This document shows positions 6,904-15,174 of a DNA stretch of 54,502 bases, one piece after another. The notes under the pieces were generated by a model that saw nothing but the letters and a program-made list of their open reading frames with translations, was not told the origin of the DNA and searched no databases. The stretch lies in contig JAUSLJ010000022.1 of NCBI GenBank assembly GCA_030646715.1, forward strand, positions 1 to 54,502, read 5' to 3'. The stretch is from Agitococcus sp. GTDB taxonomy: Bacteria > Pseudomonadota > Gammaproteobacteria > Pseudomonadales > Moraxellaceae. Every line of letters starts with the position of its first letter. The stretch's first letter is position 1. The position numbers were made by a program, and so were the translations under genes.

Positions 6904-9255
6904 ATGTTTCTTAAACACAAACGGTTTTTCGCGGTGCTCTCCCTGCTTAGCATGGTGCTGCAGCCTATGGCCGCTGCGGCACATCCGGCGCAGTACAGTT
7001 ACTTTAAAATAATTCCTGGACTGGTCGTTACAGATAGCGCGGTGGCACCTCCAGACCCGGTCGCTACTGCACAGCTGAGCTTGTCCACAACGGCCTTATC
7101 GTATGGCAGCGTAAGAGTGGGAGTGTCGGCAGCACAAACCGTGGTGGTAACGAACACGGGTAGCGCAACAATGAGCGTGTCAGACATAAGAGTTGAGGAT
7201 GCTACCAATTTTAATAGTAGCTCTACGTGTGGCCCGAGTTTAGCGCAGGCAGCGAGCTGTGTAATAACCGTCAGCTTTACCCCAAGCACGACGGGCCCGT
7301 TGGAGAGTCGTCTGCACTTGATGACTTCCGCCACCGGCAACTCTTCGTTCGTCTCGTTAATGGGCGATGGACTGCAAGGCCTAGCTTTGTTTTCGCTCAA
7401 TAGCCTGACATTTTTGGCGCAGGACGTTTTTACCACGAGTACTGCACAGAACGTGACAGTCACCAACAACGGCACAGCACCGTTGGTTATTTCGGGGGTA
7501 TCCGTCGACTTTGGCGTATCTGACTTTAATCAAAGTAATAATTGTCTTGCACCCATCGCTATCGGAATGTCGTGTGCCATTGCAGTGGCGATGACTCCGA
7601 GTGTCGCAGGTTCGCTGGCTGGCCGTGTACTTGTTGCTAATGATGGTAGCGGCGGCGCAGGCATAATTACCCTAGGGGGGACGGGGATGCCTGGCCGCTT
7701 AGCGATGCCTGCTTCCTTGGAAGTGGGCACCTCGACTATCGGTACGGCAGTGCAACAAACGCTGACTGTGAGTAACGGGGGTGCGGGTAGCTTAGCGATG
7801 ACGGTGCCTAATGAAGCGGCCATCACAACCAACCCAACGGAATTTTCCTTCGTTTCCACTACGTGTACGGCGGTCGTGGCGGCAAGCAGTACTTGTGCTG
7901 TGGTGGTGCAGTTCACCCCGACGGCAACGGGTATCCGGGCAGGTGTTATCACAGTCAACGGCATCGCCGTGGTCTTGACAGGAACCGGGACACAAGGGGT
8001 TATTAGCCTAGCCCCCTCCAGTGCTGCATTAACATTCGAGGCACGTCAAGCAGGCACTACGTCTCCTGTCAAGCAATTCACGGTTCAAAACCTAGGCACT
8101 GGAAAGCTGACGTTCAATAACGTAAGCATTACCACCGGCGCCGCGAATTACTCCAGTACCACTAATTGTACTAGTCTTAATCCTGCGCAGTCCTGCACAA
8201 TCTCAGTGGCTTTTTCGCCCACGACCGCGGGCCCCTTGCAAGGAGTGCTCACTTTTCAGCATGATGGCCAAGGTGCTACAACTGCCACGCTGTCAGGAAC
8301 AGGCCAGGCACCGAGTGTGAGCCTTCCGTCCCCTGCGGTTACGGCAACCCAAACAAATACAAGTAGCCAGTTCACCGCTATCCTCACGAATACGGGGATA
8401 GACACCATTGCTGTTACGCCACCGTCAGCAGGGTCCGTGACAGGTGCACGATTCTCATTTATATCCACCACCTGTGGTGCGAGTTTGGCGGCGGGAGCCA
8501 CGTGTAATACCTTAATGCAATTTACCCCCTCGGACACCGTAGCTCAAACAGGGACTCTAGCCATAGCAACAGGCGCGGGAGTTGTTACAGCGAACCTGAG
8601 TGCAACGGGTGTTGACGCTAGCGTGCAATTAGCCATCACGGCGAACACGTCAAACTATAGCCTAAAGACCGCGGCAGGAAATCCCACTGTTGCTAAGGAC
8701 TATGTCGTCACCATCGCGCCTGGCGTGATTGTCACAGGGGCTCCCGCATTCACTACGGTAGGTATGCCGGTAGGCTCAAAGCTGACCATCATTAATAATG
8801 GTGCAATTATTGGAACGGGTGGCGAAGGTGGGTCCGTGTACACCATTGTTTATTATGTTAATCAGCTAGGGTACGGGGGTGGTAACGCTATCGAGACTAC
8901 CTTAATAACCTTTATTAATAATACGGGGTATATTTTTGGAGGAGGGGGGGGTGGTGGCTCGTATAAAGGGGGCGATAGCAGTAGTGGCTTTAACGGTGGA
9001 AAAGGTGGTGGTGGCGGGGCTGGAGCAGGGGCAGGCGGATGGGGTTATTCGGGCAATGGCGTGCCCGGAACCACGGGTATCACCGGAGTAGGCGGGCTAG
9101 GCTCTGGCTCCGCGGGTAAAGGAGGGGAGTACGGTCAACCTGGTTCAGGGTCCTCGGGAGGAACGGGAGGTCCGGCAGGTAAAGCTGTTGTGCACAATTT
9201 GTCGGTGACATGGCTAGCAGGTAACACTGGCACACAAGTAAAAGGGGCACAATAG
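6904..9255 (+). CDS. secreted choice-of-anchor D (ASH-like) repeat protein with Gly-rich C-terminus, 783 aa
   Basis: Begins with a Sec signal peptide (KHKRFFAVLSLLSMVLQP, cut after AAAA about residue 24). Residues about 45-590 hold five to six Ig-like choice-of-anchor D/ASPM-SPD2-Hydin type modules, each about 100 residues, marked by the recurring TVTNTGSA, SSTCGPSLAQAASC and VSFTPSTTG blocks with paired cysteines. After about 610 the protein changes to a beta-like stretch and then a Gly-rich tail (about 685-765) full of GGGG, GAGAGG and GSGSSGG, similar in texture to polyglycine tip domains of phage adhesins. No LPXTG, autotransporter barrel or membrane helix follows, so it is probably periplasmic, secreted or a surface adhesin. 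Single-gene unit with the promoter motif at 6852. Confidence 0.8.
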   Translation: MFLKHKRFFAVLSLLSMVLQPMAAAAHPAQYSYFKIIPGLVVTDSAVAPPDPVATAQLSLSTTALSYGSVRVGVSAAQTVVVTNTGSATMSVSDIRVEDATNFNSSSTCGPSLAQAASCVITVSFTPSTTGPLESRLHLMTSATGNSSFVSLMGDGLQGLALFSLNSLTFLAQDVFTTSTAQNVTVTNNGTAPLVISGVSVDFGVSDFNQSNNCLAPIAIGMSCAIAVAMTPSVAGSLAGRVLVANDGSGGAGIITLGGTGMPGRLAMPASLEVGTSTIGTAVQQTLTVSNGGAGSLAMTVPNEAAITTNPTEFSFVSTTCTAVVAASSTCAVVVQFTPTATGIRAGVITVNGIAVVLTGTGTQGVISLAPSSAALTFEARQAGTTSPVKQFTVQNLGTGKLTFNNVSITTGAANYSSTTNCTSLNPAQSCTISVAFSPTTAGPLQGVLTFQHDGQGATTATLSGTGQAPSVSLPSPAVTATQTNTSSQFTAILTNTGIDTIAVTPPSAGSVTGARFSFISTTCGASLAAGATCNTLMQFTPSDTVAQTGTLAIATGAGVVTANLSATGVDASVQLAITANTSNYSLKTAAGNPTVAKDYVVTIAPGVIVTGAPAFTTVGMPVGSKLTIINNGAIIGTGGEGGSVYTIVYYVNQLGYGGGNAIETTLITFINNTGYIFGGGGGGGSYKGGDSSSGFNGGKGGGGGAGAGAGGWGYSGNGVPGTTGITGVGGLGSGSAGKGGEYGQPGSGSSGGTGGPAGKAVVHNLSVTWLAGNTGTQVKGAQ

Positions 9256-9280
9256 GGCATAGCCCTTGCTGTGTAAAAAC

Positions 9281-9309
9281 TCCGCGGCTTTGTCCTAGGG
9301 CACCGCGGA
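9281..9309 (+). terminator. probable terminator hairpin
   Basis: TCCGCGG / CCGCGGA arms with a 15-base loop followed by an AT-rich stretch rather than a clean T run. Confidence 0.45.
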
Positions 9310-9369
9310 ATTATTAAAAATAATTTTCCGCCTTTTAGCTAGTCTCGGGGCGCGTAGAGATAGCCGCAG

Positions 9370-9666
9370 ATGACAATGACAACTTTAATGGAGATGGAAT
9401 GCTTTCATCTCACCATAGACCCCTACGACGTACATCGAATTACCCCTAACCCGGACGAAGTCTTGTCGCCATTGGCAAATACGCCGGTGCGGGCGCTGAC
9501 ATCGAGCGGGGTGCTAATCTGGTTAATGGATGGTTCAGTTGTGTTGGGGGATTGGTGCTCTGTACGCAAAAACTTTTTGGCTAGGCAACGTGGGACAGGT
9601 ATTTGTGCGGCGGATGTCCGTGCCTGGGCAGCATTGCCTTCTCTTTGTTCATTGACGACGGGTTAG
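9370..9666 (+). CDS. hypothetical protein, 98 aa
   Basis: Unrecognised small protein, convergent with the EEP-family gene that ends at 9674. The ATG at 9370 has no strong ribosome site; internal ATGs at 9376, 9388 and 9394 are in frame and could be used. No signal peptide or membrane helix. The composition is ordinary for a soluble protein, with a central beta-like stretch (RALTSSGVLIWLMDGSVVLGDW). Confidence 0.5.
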   Translation: MTMTTLMEMECFHLTIDPYDVHRITPNPDEVLSPLANTPVRALTSSGVLIWLMDGSVVLGDWCSVRKNFLARQRGTGICAADVRAWAALPSLCSLTTG

Positions 9667-9673
9667 TCCTCGG

Positions 9674-10645
9674 CTACGGCGAGAAGGGCACCAGCACCGA
9701 CGCTTCAATTGGACGATGGTCAGAGCCAATATTCGGGCCGAGGCTAAATGACATTGGCTTGGCGTTTTTGTTGGACATGATAACGTCAAGGGGAATGAGC
9801 TCGAAGGGCAACCCCTTAGCCGGCCATGTCGGCCGCATCCCCGAAATACGCGTTAAGCCACGGTAGCCTAGCATCAGGCTGGCGCTCGACCAGGGCGTGG
9901 CGTTAAAGTCGCCTAAAAGAAAGGAGGCCCCGGGGAAGCTCGCTGTTCGGTCGCCAAAATAATTGAGCTGCGCCGCATGCAGTGCGGATAGCGTGGGGGA
10001 CAGGGGTGGAGAAGGGTGGATGGCCGTCACTTGAAAGGGCGCGGCCATCGGGACGGACACCACGGCAGAGATGCTAGGTGGGTCGGAGAGTGCTGTCGGT
10101 ATGGCGTTGTCCGGGATGAGGGTAAGGGGATACTTGGAGAGCAAGGCAATCCCAAAGTTATCCTCACGCGCCATAATTTTCTGGTAGGGATATTGGGTTT
10201 GTTTCTGGAGAGTCCGCTCCCAGGCCAGGCTCACCTCGAGGACTACGATTACATCTGGCGCGCTGACTTCAAGCCAATGGGTAAAAGCAGCGTAGTTGGT
10301 GTTGGTGGAAAGCACGTTCACGGAGGATAGCTTAACTTTGACGCCTGCTTTTAACGGAGCGGGCGCGGCCGGGATGGCGCTGACCATTAGCACTGCACAG
10401 ACAATTGCGCTCCCCAAAGACAAAAGACGCTCTTTCCTTGACCCAATTGCACTGAGTAGAAGGGAAGCGAGGAGTCCTGGCCAAACCCAGTGTGTCATGA
10501 GGTCTAATGCCCAAGGCAAGCCAATACCAAAGGGTGCCAATAGGGCGGCTACCGTGGCCATCAACGGGCACAACAGAATAAGAATACGGTAGGGTGTCAC
10601 ACGTGGCGCCGGATGGACCGAAAAAATGCGAGAAATAGGTAACAT
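9674..10645 (-). CDS. membrane-anchored endonuclease/exonuclease/phosphatase family protein, about 323 aa
   Basis: C-terminal two thirds match the EEP fold: VLEVS with the metal-binding Glu, the IHPSPP His, LLGDFNATPW with the conserved D-x-N, and the terminal GSDHRP with the catalytic Asp-His pair. Before it lie three hydrophobic helices (ILILLCPLMATVAALLAPFG, HWVWPGLLASLLLSAIG, AIVCAVLMVSAIPA), which places the catalytic domain in the periplasm, as in YafD-like proteins. Substrates in the family include DNA, phosphoinositides and sphingomyelin; nothing here decides between them. The start at 10645 (MLPIS) is a choice; an upstream in-frame ATG at 10738 is also possible and neither has a good ribosome site. 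Confidence 0.75.
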   Translation of the reverse strand: MLPISRIFSVHPAPRVTPYRILILLCPLMATVAALLAPFGIGLPWALDLMTHWVWPGLLASLLLSAIGSRKERLLSLGSAIVCAVLMVSAIPAAPAPLKAGVKVKLSSVNVLSTNTNYAAFTHWLEVSAPDVIVVLEVSLAWERTLQKQTQYPYQKIMAREDNFGIALLSKYPLTLIPDNAIPTALSDPPSISAVVSVPMAAPFQVTAIHPSPPLSPTLSALHAAQLNYFGDRTASFPGASFLLGDFNATPWSSASLMLGYRGLTRISGMRPTWPAKGLPFELIPLDVIMSNKNAKPMSFSLGPNIGSDHRPIEASVLVPFSP

Positions 10646-10814
10646 GGCTATAACGAAGGCAGATAATTGCACGTGGTCAGGATTGACCAGGTATCTGTGC
10701 GTATAGCAATAACGTAGGCTTACGGGGCGGTGTTGCACAGCTAAACTAAAAGGCGAGAATTCCCCTACCCCGTAGTGGCTGCTACACAGCCACCTTCACC
10801 GGATAGCCTCCGCC

Positions 10815-11271
10815 TTGCGTATTTACAGGGACAAAGGCTATAAGGGAACAGCCGTGAACTATGTGGAGGCGCAGGCCCTGGACACGCATCTGCCAGATAA
10901 AGGCATCGGCGCCAAGGTGCACGTCATCGAGGCGCTGCGGGTGGCCAACATGACGAAAAGGGCTAAGCCAAAGAAAGAGAACGGCAAGTGGGTGCGTAAC
11001 GGTGCCGCCGCATTACTCCTCTCAAGAATGTTCCGAGTGCCACTACACTCACGCAGACAACCGGGTTACACAGGCCCTGTTCGTCTGCCAACGCGCCGGT
11101 GTCGTCGTCCTGAAACCTAAGAAGCGCATCGCGATAAGGCGAACAAGTCAACCAGGGGCGGGATACTCCGGTATGTCTGTGGAGCGGCAGGATAAGTCGA
11201 GCCCGGAGCACCTTGCTCTGGGAACACGCGCCGCGTCGAAACAGAAATATAAAGAGCGTCCCCTTCATGGG
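10815..11271 (+). pseudogene. decayed TnpB-like (IS200/IS605 family OrfB) gene
   Basis: Two frames carry family signatures. The first (about 10815-11010) gives VIEALRVANMTKRAKP, matching the VEDLxVKNMTKSAKG block of OrfB/TnpB. The second (from 11002) gives PPHYSSQECSECHYTHADNR then ALFVCQRAG, the zinc-ribbon region, with the second CxxC partly lost. The two are separated by a frameshift and a deletion that removes the catalytic region between them, and no intact start is seen. The remnant ends near GGGAAAATTGGA. It marks past insertion of a TnpB-bearing element; its guide RNA end, if any, is not readable by eye. Confidence 0.65.
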
Positions 11272-11338
11272 AAAATTGGATGTCCTTATCGGCTTGACTG
11301 ACTACTTTTCCGACGCTAAAGACGGAGATGTGTTGGCA

Positions 11339-11366
11339 AGAAAAACGCCACTCCCGAGGAAGTGGC
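11339..11366 (-). terminator. intrinsic terminator
   Basis: Minus-strand GCCACT / AGTGGC stem with TCCTCGGG loop region and five-T tail; serves 11396-11899. Confidence 0.75.
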
Positions 11367-11395
11367 ATTTGAATTTAAAGTATTTTTAGAAAACG

Positions 11396-11899
11396 TCAGA
11401 TTAACTTGCCGTCATCATCAATTCCAAGGTTCCCTTTGGATATCCAACCACGATTAAAAGAATCAACAATAAACTCCGCAAGAGATTCTTTCGAAACTAC
11501 TCCAGCGATGGAAACTGCAGTCGATTCCGAATTCGCTTCGTTTCGATACATTTTAGAGATTGCTGCTTTAATCGCGCCAAAAGGAGCCTGATTTTCTTTT
11601 TGATTGAAGCAAATTAATTTGTTTATATCCTTTGCCCGAATATATAGTTCGGTATCGCTAACTGGAAAACAGTCTCCAATTAACTCGCACATGCCACGCA
11701 TGTATTCTACATTTGCACAATCGCCATTGTCCGACAGTCCCTTTGCAATGTCTATTACATCTTCAAATGTCACAGTTTCTGGCACTGCCTTTTTTAAGTC
11801 AAAACTTTGACCGTTTTCAAAAACAACGACACCTTTAGTTACTGAGACAGAACCTTCTGTTTCAGAAAGTTCTTTTAAAAACTTCATGACTGATTTCAT
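11396..11899 (-). CDS. hypothetical protein, 167 aa
   Basis: Unrecognised, acidic soluble protein. ATG at 11899 has GGAG eight bases upstream. Visible features are a short basic N-terminus, a likely beta hairpin (SVSVTKGVVVFENG) and two cysteines in a MCELIGDC-like stretch near residue 70. Promoter motif at 12024, leader of about 120 bases with hairpins, terminator at 11339-11366. AT-rich codon use compared with the flanking TnpB remnant. No domain call is possible. Confidence 0.65.
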   Translation of the reverse strand: MKSVMKFLKELSETEGSVSVTKGVVVFENGQSFDLKKAVPETVTFEDVIDIAKGLSDNGDCANVEYMRGMCELIGDCFPVSDTELYIRAKDINKLICFNQKENQAPFGAIKAAISKMYRNEANSESTAVSIAGVVSKESLAEFIVDSFNRGWISKGNLGIDDDGKLI

Positions 11900-12023
11900 G
11901 TATTACTCCATGTAGAGCGGCACAATCCCAAAGTGGGATTTGCGTACCCGCTTTGATTGTTGATTGAATTGCCGAGACCGGCGTTTGATAAACTACTTTT
12001 CCTTTTGAGTAGGTGTCTATCGA

Positions 12024-12029
12024 GTGTAG
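12024..12029 (-). promoter_or_regulatory. CTACAC promoter-like motif
   Basis: TGTCGCTACACT followed after six bases by GACAC; leader of about 120 bases to the ATG at 11899, containing the hairpin AATCCCA-CTT-TGGGATT at 11924-11941. Confidence 0.55.
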
Positions 12030-12074
12030 CGACAAGACCGGCTTCATAATTTTTAGGAAAGGTGCAACACCTCA

Positions 12075-12106
12075 GAAAAAACCTCTGATGCATAAGCAAC
12101 AGAGGT
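12075..12106 (-). terminator. intrinsic terminator
   Basis: Minus strand ACCTCTG / CAGAGGT stem plus six-T tail after the stop at 12122. Confidence 0.8.
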
Positions 12107-12121
12107 ATGAATTAAATAAAG

Positions 12122-13135
12122 TTAATTTAAAATTAAGCGGTCACCTGAGGGAAGGTTCCAGCAAGCTGTGTTGTCGAGACCTTCTTTGTAACTGGCCAAC
12201 AACGCGCCAATTGTAATTCCGCGTATGTTGCCTCTGACCGTTTTGAAGGTAATCACTTCGGTCGCCAACTCCACCTCTAGTCCAAGAATAGCACGTTGAA
12301 TTACGGTGCTGTCTTTTCTCAGAATAGGGGCATTAGCAGGGGCACCTGTCACATTTAGCTCTGACGCTGTTAGCAGTTCCTCCAACAATTCGGCTACTTC
12401 AGTGTTAAGCATGGACGTATCAGGGGTCTTGCTTTGATGAACCCAAATTTTCGTTCCGTCCAGGAGCATCCAGCCGTCTTCTCCGAAAGTACTAACGTGA
12501 ATTAGGTCGCGAATCCTTACGGTCTGATGGGATTGAAACCCATAGGATATTAGAATGTGACTGTCGTCCAATTCAGTATCAGCTGAATCGCTAATAAACG
12601 CTCGCAATGCATCGTTGTCCTTTTTCCAAATTTTCTGATGTGCCATATCATATGACCCCGAAATGCTTACTGCAGTGAGTAACAATTTTGCCAAATGTAT
12701 CCCGGAGAGAGCAGCACGTACTGGAATTGTATCTTCATCATTTTCGGTGCTGTCCTCTTCGGCTTCGTCAAACATGACCCAAGTAGAGCCCAGGGATTCT
12801 TCCCCCTTATCAAGGCCTGCCTTAGAAAACACATCCACAACGACACCTTCATCGTCATGCTTGACGGAGACTTGCAGGTTCTTGACAGCAATCATGACGG
12901 TTGTTTGTGTTCCGCCAAGAAGCGTATAGGCAGTTTCACTGTTTTGCTGCAGTCGTCCTTTAGGGTCTCCTACTTTAGGCGCAATATTTGACGTGAGGGC
13001 GTTCCAGCTGGAATATCCCCAAGTGCGTGCGATTGCTTCCTGTGCCTGACTGATTTTTAGAGTAATGCCTTGTTCTTCGAAAAATTTCTTCAAGATGAAA
13101 GCAGATTGACTAGGTGTTGGCTTAATAACGTTCAT
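12122..13135 (-). CDS. glyoxalase-related N-terminal domain protein, 337 aa
   Basis: The first 50 residues (PSQSAFILKKFFEEQGITLK, then ISQAQEAIARTWGYSSWNAL) match the small helical domain named glyoxalase-related in databases and common on plasmid proteins; the A-x-A-x-x-x-G-Y-x-S-W-N-x-L pattern is clear. The rest is unrecognised, with a very acidic patch (DEAEEDSTENDEDTIP) near residue 140. No metal-binding glyoxalase motif is visible, so enzyme activity is not implied. It is a distant paralogue of 28197-29432 in the N-terminal domain. Start at 13135 is fixed by AGGAG seven bases upstream. A folded leader at 13153-13203 sits against that ribosome site. Confidence 0.6.
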   Translation of the reverse strand: MNVIKPTPSQSAFILKKFFEEQGITLKISQAQEAIARTWGYSSWNALTSNIAPKVGDPKGRLQQNSETAYTLLGGTQTTVMIAVKNLQVSVKHDDEGVVVDVFSKAGLDKGEESLGSTWVMFDEAEEDSTENDEDTIPVRAALSGIHLAKLLLTAVSISGSYDMAHQKIWKKDNDALRAFISDSADTELDDSHILISYGFQSHQTVRIRDLIHVSTFGEDGWMLLDGTKIWVHQSKTPDTSMLNTEVAELLEELLTASELNVTGAPANAPILRKDSTVIQRAILGLEVELATEVITFKTVRGNIRGITIGALLASYKEGLDNTACWNLPSGDRLILN

Positions 13136-13152
13136 GTAAATCTCCTGTAAAC

Positions 13153-13203
13153 GCACAAGGGCGTTTGGTTCAATGATGTCCTCGTTTCACGAGTCCCTTG
13201 TGC
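13153..13203 (-). promoter_or_regulatory. structured mRNA leader next to ribosome site
   Basis: Outer stem GCACAAGGG / CCCTTGTGC (9 bp) enclosing CTCG-TGAAA-CGAG. It ends six bases before AGGAG of the gene starting at 13135, so it can affect ribosome access. Confidence 0.5.
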
Positions 13204-13298
13204 ATACACAAAAGAAAAGTGGGTTGTCCTAATTAAAACAGTCCGATTCACCGTGCTCCGTGAGGAGCGAGGACGGCACGCTGGACGGCGTATGAGTA

Positions 13299-13304
13299 GT
13301 GTAG
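13299..13304 (-). promoter_or_regulatory. CTACAC motif candidate
   Basis: GTTCCTACACTA about 165 bases before the start at 13135; lacks a clear GGACC part. Lower confidence member of the family. Confidence 0.35.
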
Positions 13305-13311
13305 GAACGTC

Positions 13312-13332
13312 AAAACGGCCCTCAAGGGCCGT
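13312..13332 (-). terminator. intrinsic terminator
   Basis: Perfect ACGGCCC-TTGA-GGGCCGT stem with a short T tail on the minus strand, after the stop at 13364. Confidence 0.75.
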
Positions 13333-13363
13333 GGAGTAGAAAAAGAAATGGGCACCCCCGCGG

Positions 13364-13966
13364 TTAGTTCATGCAGGACTTCAGCGTAGCGTCGGCAAAC
13401 AGCTGGGCTAAGAATAGTTGCTTATCTTCGGGCGAATGATTGCTAAATGCGATTTCGTTGCTCCATTTTGGATAGTTGCTGCAGGTCGCTGTGTCTTTTA
13501 ACTTGGCATGTCTTGGCTCCCAGTAACGCTTGAACTCCGCAGGCATAAGGTCTAAGGCGGACTTTTTAACATAGCAACCAGCCTTGACACCCTGTTTAAT
13601 GGTGTCATCCACCTGGGTAGCCTGTTCTTCTTTGGAACGGCCTGCGGTGGCCTGCTGTACGGCTAAAGTTAGTTCCGCAAACGTGATGCACTGAGGCGAA
13701 CTTTCATTAATCTTCAGTTGATGCAAGGCTAGGCTGGGTTCAATTCGGCGAAATGTGTTTTGGGTGGCCGCACTGGTTGCCAGACCATTAAAGAGCCCCG
13801 CGCCAATTCCGGTGGTTACCGGTGTAATTTTTTTCGTTACATTCGATATGGCGGAGGTATAGGCCGCGGTTGCGTTGAACGCATTAGTCTTAGATGCCTC
13901 ATCGGAGCACCCAGTAAGTGCGCCAACAAGTAAGAGCAAAAGGAGAGTAATAAATTGTGGAGTCAT
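13364..13966 (-). CDS. lipoprotein, unknown function, 200 aa
   Basis: The ATG at 13966 gives a lipoprotein signal: hydrophobic FITLLLLLLVGA followed by lipobox LTGC and then SDE, an Asp near +2 that can favour inner-membrane retention. The mature part is helical and polar with four further cysteines (QCITF, AGCYV, ATCSN, KSCMN), probably forming disulfides in the periplasm. I do not recognise a family. Upstream frame to 14056 would hide the signal and is rejected. Promoter motif at 13999, terminator at 13312-13332. Confidence 0.75.
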   Translation of the reverse strand: MTPQFITLLLLLLVGALTGCSDEASKTNAFNATAAYTSAISNVTKKITPVTTGIGAGLFNGLATSAATQNTFRRIEPSLALHQLKINESSPQCITFAELTLAVQQATAGRSKEEQATQVDDTIKQGVKAGCYVKKSALDLMPAEFKRYWEPRHAKLKDTATCSNYPKWSNEIAFSNHSPEDKQLFLAQLFADATLKSCMN

Positions 13967-13998
13967 AAGAGGGCAGAAGAGAGAGAGGGGAATGCCTA

Positions 13999-14004
13999 GT
14001 GTAG
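13999..14004 (-). promoter_or_regulatory. CTACAC promoter-like motif
   Basis: GCATCGCTACACTA, 32 bases before the lipoprotein start at 13966. Confidence 0.55.
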
Positions 14005-14262
14005 CGATGCTGCTTGACGCTGTATGCCCAAGCGCTACCCTCAATACAGTCCACAAAGAAAGTCCACCGGTTGGGCTCCCATGCGGAGTTCGGTAAATCC
14101 TTTGTGTCTTTTGCTTCGACTTGCCGTTTGTCTGATTTTCATGTTCGTTAAATCACTCCTTAATATTTTAAGGTTCGATTTAAAGTGCATGTTGTTATAA
14201 TCTCAGGTTTTATTTGTCGTTAACCATGTCTACTAACCGCTCATCTGAAAAAGGGGATGTCG

Positions 14263-14268
14263 CTATAC
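14263..14268 (+). promoter_or_regulatory. CTATAC promoter-like motif
   Basis: GTCGCTATACTA then AAAAA then GGACCACTC, nearly identical to the leader at 16251 on the other strand. It lies inside the longer reading frame, which argues for the downstream start at 14301. Confidence 0.7.
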
Positions 14269-14300
14269 TAAAAAGGACCACTCATTTAAAAAGGCACATC

Positions 14301-14996
14301 ATGATTTCAGCATTTAATCTCGTCTATCTGCGTCACAGAGACCATCCAGAAATACCCGGGCAAACCGCCGAATACTTTCGTAGTCCAGAATTTTGCGAAA
14401 AAATATTGACACTTGAAAACGACCCCACCGAAAAGCTCCGTTTAACGCTAGCATTACTGACGCATGTCGCGCTGGACCCAGTCATAGGGGCAACTGTCGA
14501 CAAGCATGTAAATTTGTATCCAAAGGAAGGACAAATTTGGGTTTGCTTGAACTTTAACCGGATAGTCAATTTCATAGGCTCGTTTTCAATTGAACCTGGC
14601 ACTCCCGATGCGCTAGCGCTGACGGAAGCAATTGAGCAAAACTTGAAGGGTAAGCTTTTTAAGGCGGCTGTAATGCATCGTCGTATGGATAAGAAAGTGA
14701 ACAAGCACTGCTGGCGTATTAGCAAATTCTGCCAAGCTGCCTACGCTAAAGCGATGGCCGAGTTGAACTTTAGACCTAGCGATAACGCTGCATGGCGGAC
14801 TTCCGACAGTTATAAATTGAAATACGATATTGCGAACGTGACGGCATTAATGGAACGTGACGCCCTATCGACATCGTTGAAATCCCGTATGTTTGCACGA
14901 ATCCGCGCGGTAGGTAATGCAGCATCGGACAAAGTCGTCCAAGGTGAGTACACCGATATACTTACTAGTTTTGCGTCACGCTATTTAGCGACGTAG
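14301..14996 (+). CDS. hypothetical protein, 231 aa
   Basis: Unrecognised soluble protein. The reading frame is open from a TTG at 14214 and an ATG at 14226, but the promoter motif at 14263 and an AAAAAGG site before the ATG at 14301 point to the shorter form. The C-terminal half is helical and basic (HRRMDKKVNKHCWRISKFC, then SLKSRMFARIRAVGN). No membrane segments and no family recognised. Closed by a good terminator at 15011-15043. Confidence 0.65.
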   Translation: MISAFNLVYLRHRDHPEIPGQTAEYFRSPEFCEKILTLENDPTEKLRLTLALLTHVALDPVIGATVDKHVNLYPKEGQIWVCLNFNRIVNFIGSFSIEPGTPDALALTEAIEQNLKGKLFKAAVMHRRMDKKVNKHCWRISKFCQAAYAKAMAELNFRPSDNAAWRTSDSYKLKYDIANVTALMERDALSTSLKSRMFARIRAVGNAASDKVVQGEYTDILTSFASRYLAT

Positions 14997-15010
14997 TTTT
15001 CTGATTCACA

Positions 15011-15043
15011 ATCCCTGATTGCTTTTGCTTCAGGGATTTTTTT
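15011..15043 (+). terminator. intrinsic terminator
   Basis: ATCCCTGA / TCAGGGAT stem, seven-T tail, after the stop at 14996. Confidence 0.85.
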
Positions 15044-15113
15044 GCCTGTCACAAGGACCGGGCTGTCACGCAATAAGGCAGGAGAAGCTGATGCGCAGAC
15101 GGGAGCTTTTCAC

Positions 15114-15151
15114 GAAAAAAATGCCACATAAATGTTGAGTTTATGTGGCAT
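15114..15151 (-). terminator. intrinsic terminator
   Basis: Perfect 12-bp stem ATGCCACATAAA / TTTATGTGGCAT with seven-T tail on the minus strand; serves 15175-16218. Confidence 0.85.
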
Positions 15152-15174
15152 AAAATTAAATTAAATAAAAAGTC

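Noticed and set aside
12122-13135. Active glyoxalase enzyme
   Set aside because: Only the small N-terminal module bearing the glyoxalase-related name is present; no metal-binding betaalphabetabetabeta pattern is visible.
14214-14300. Longer N-terminus for the 14301 gene
   Set aside because: The promoter motif at 14263 lies inside it and the ribosome site fits the ATG at 14301.
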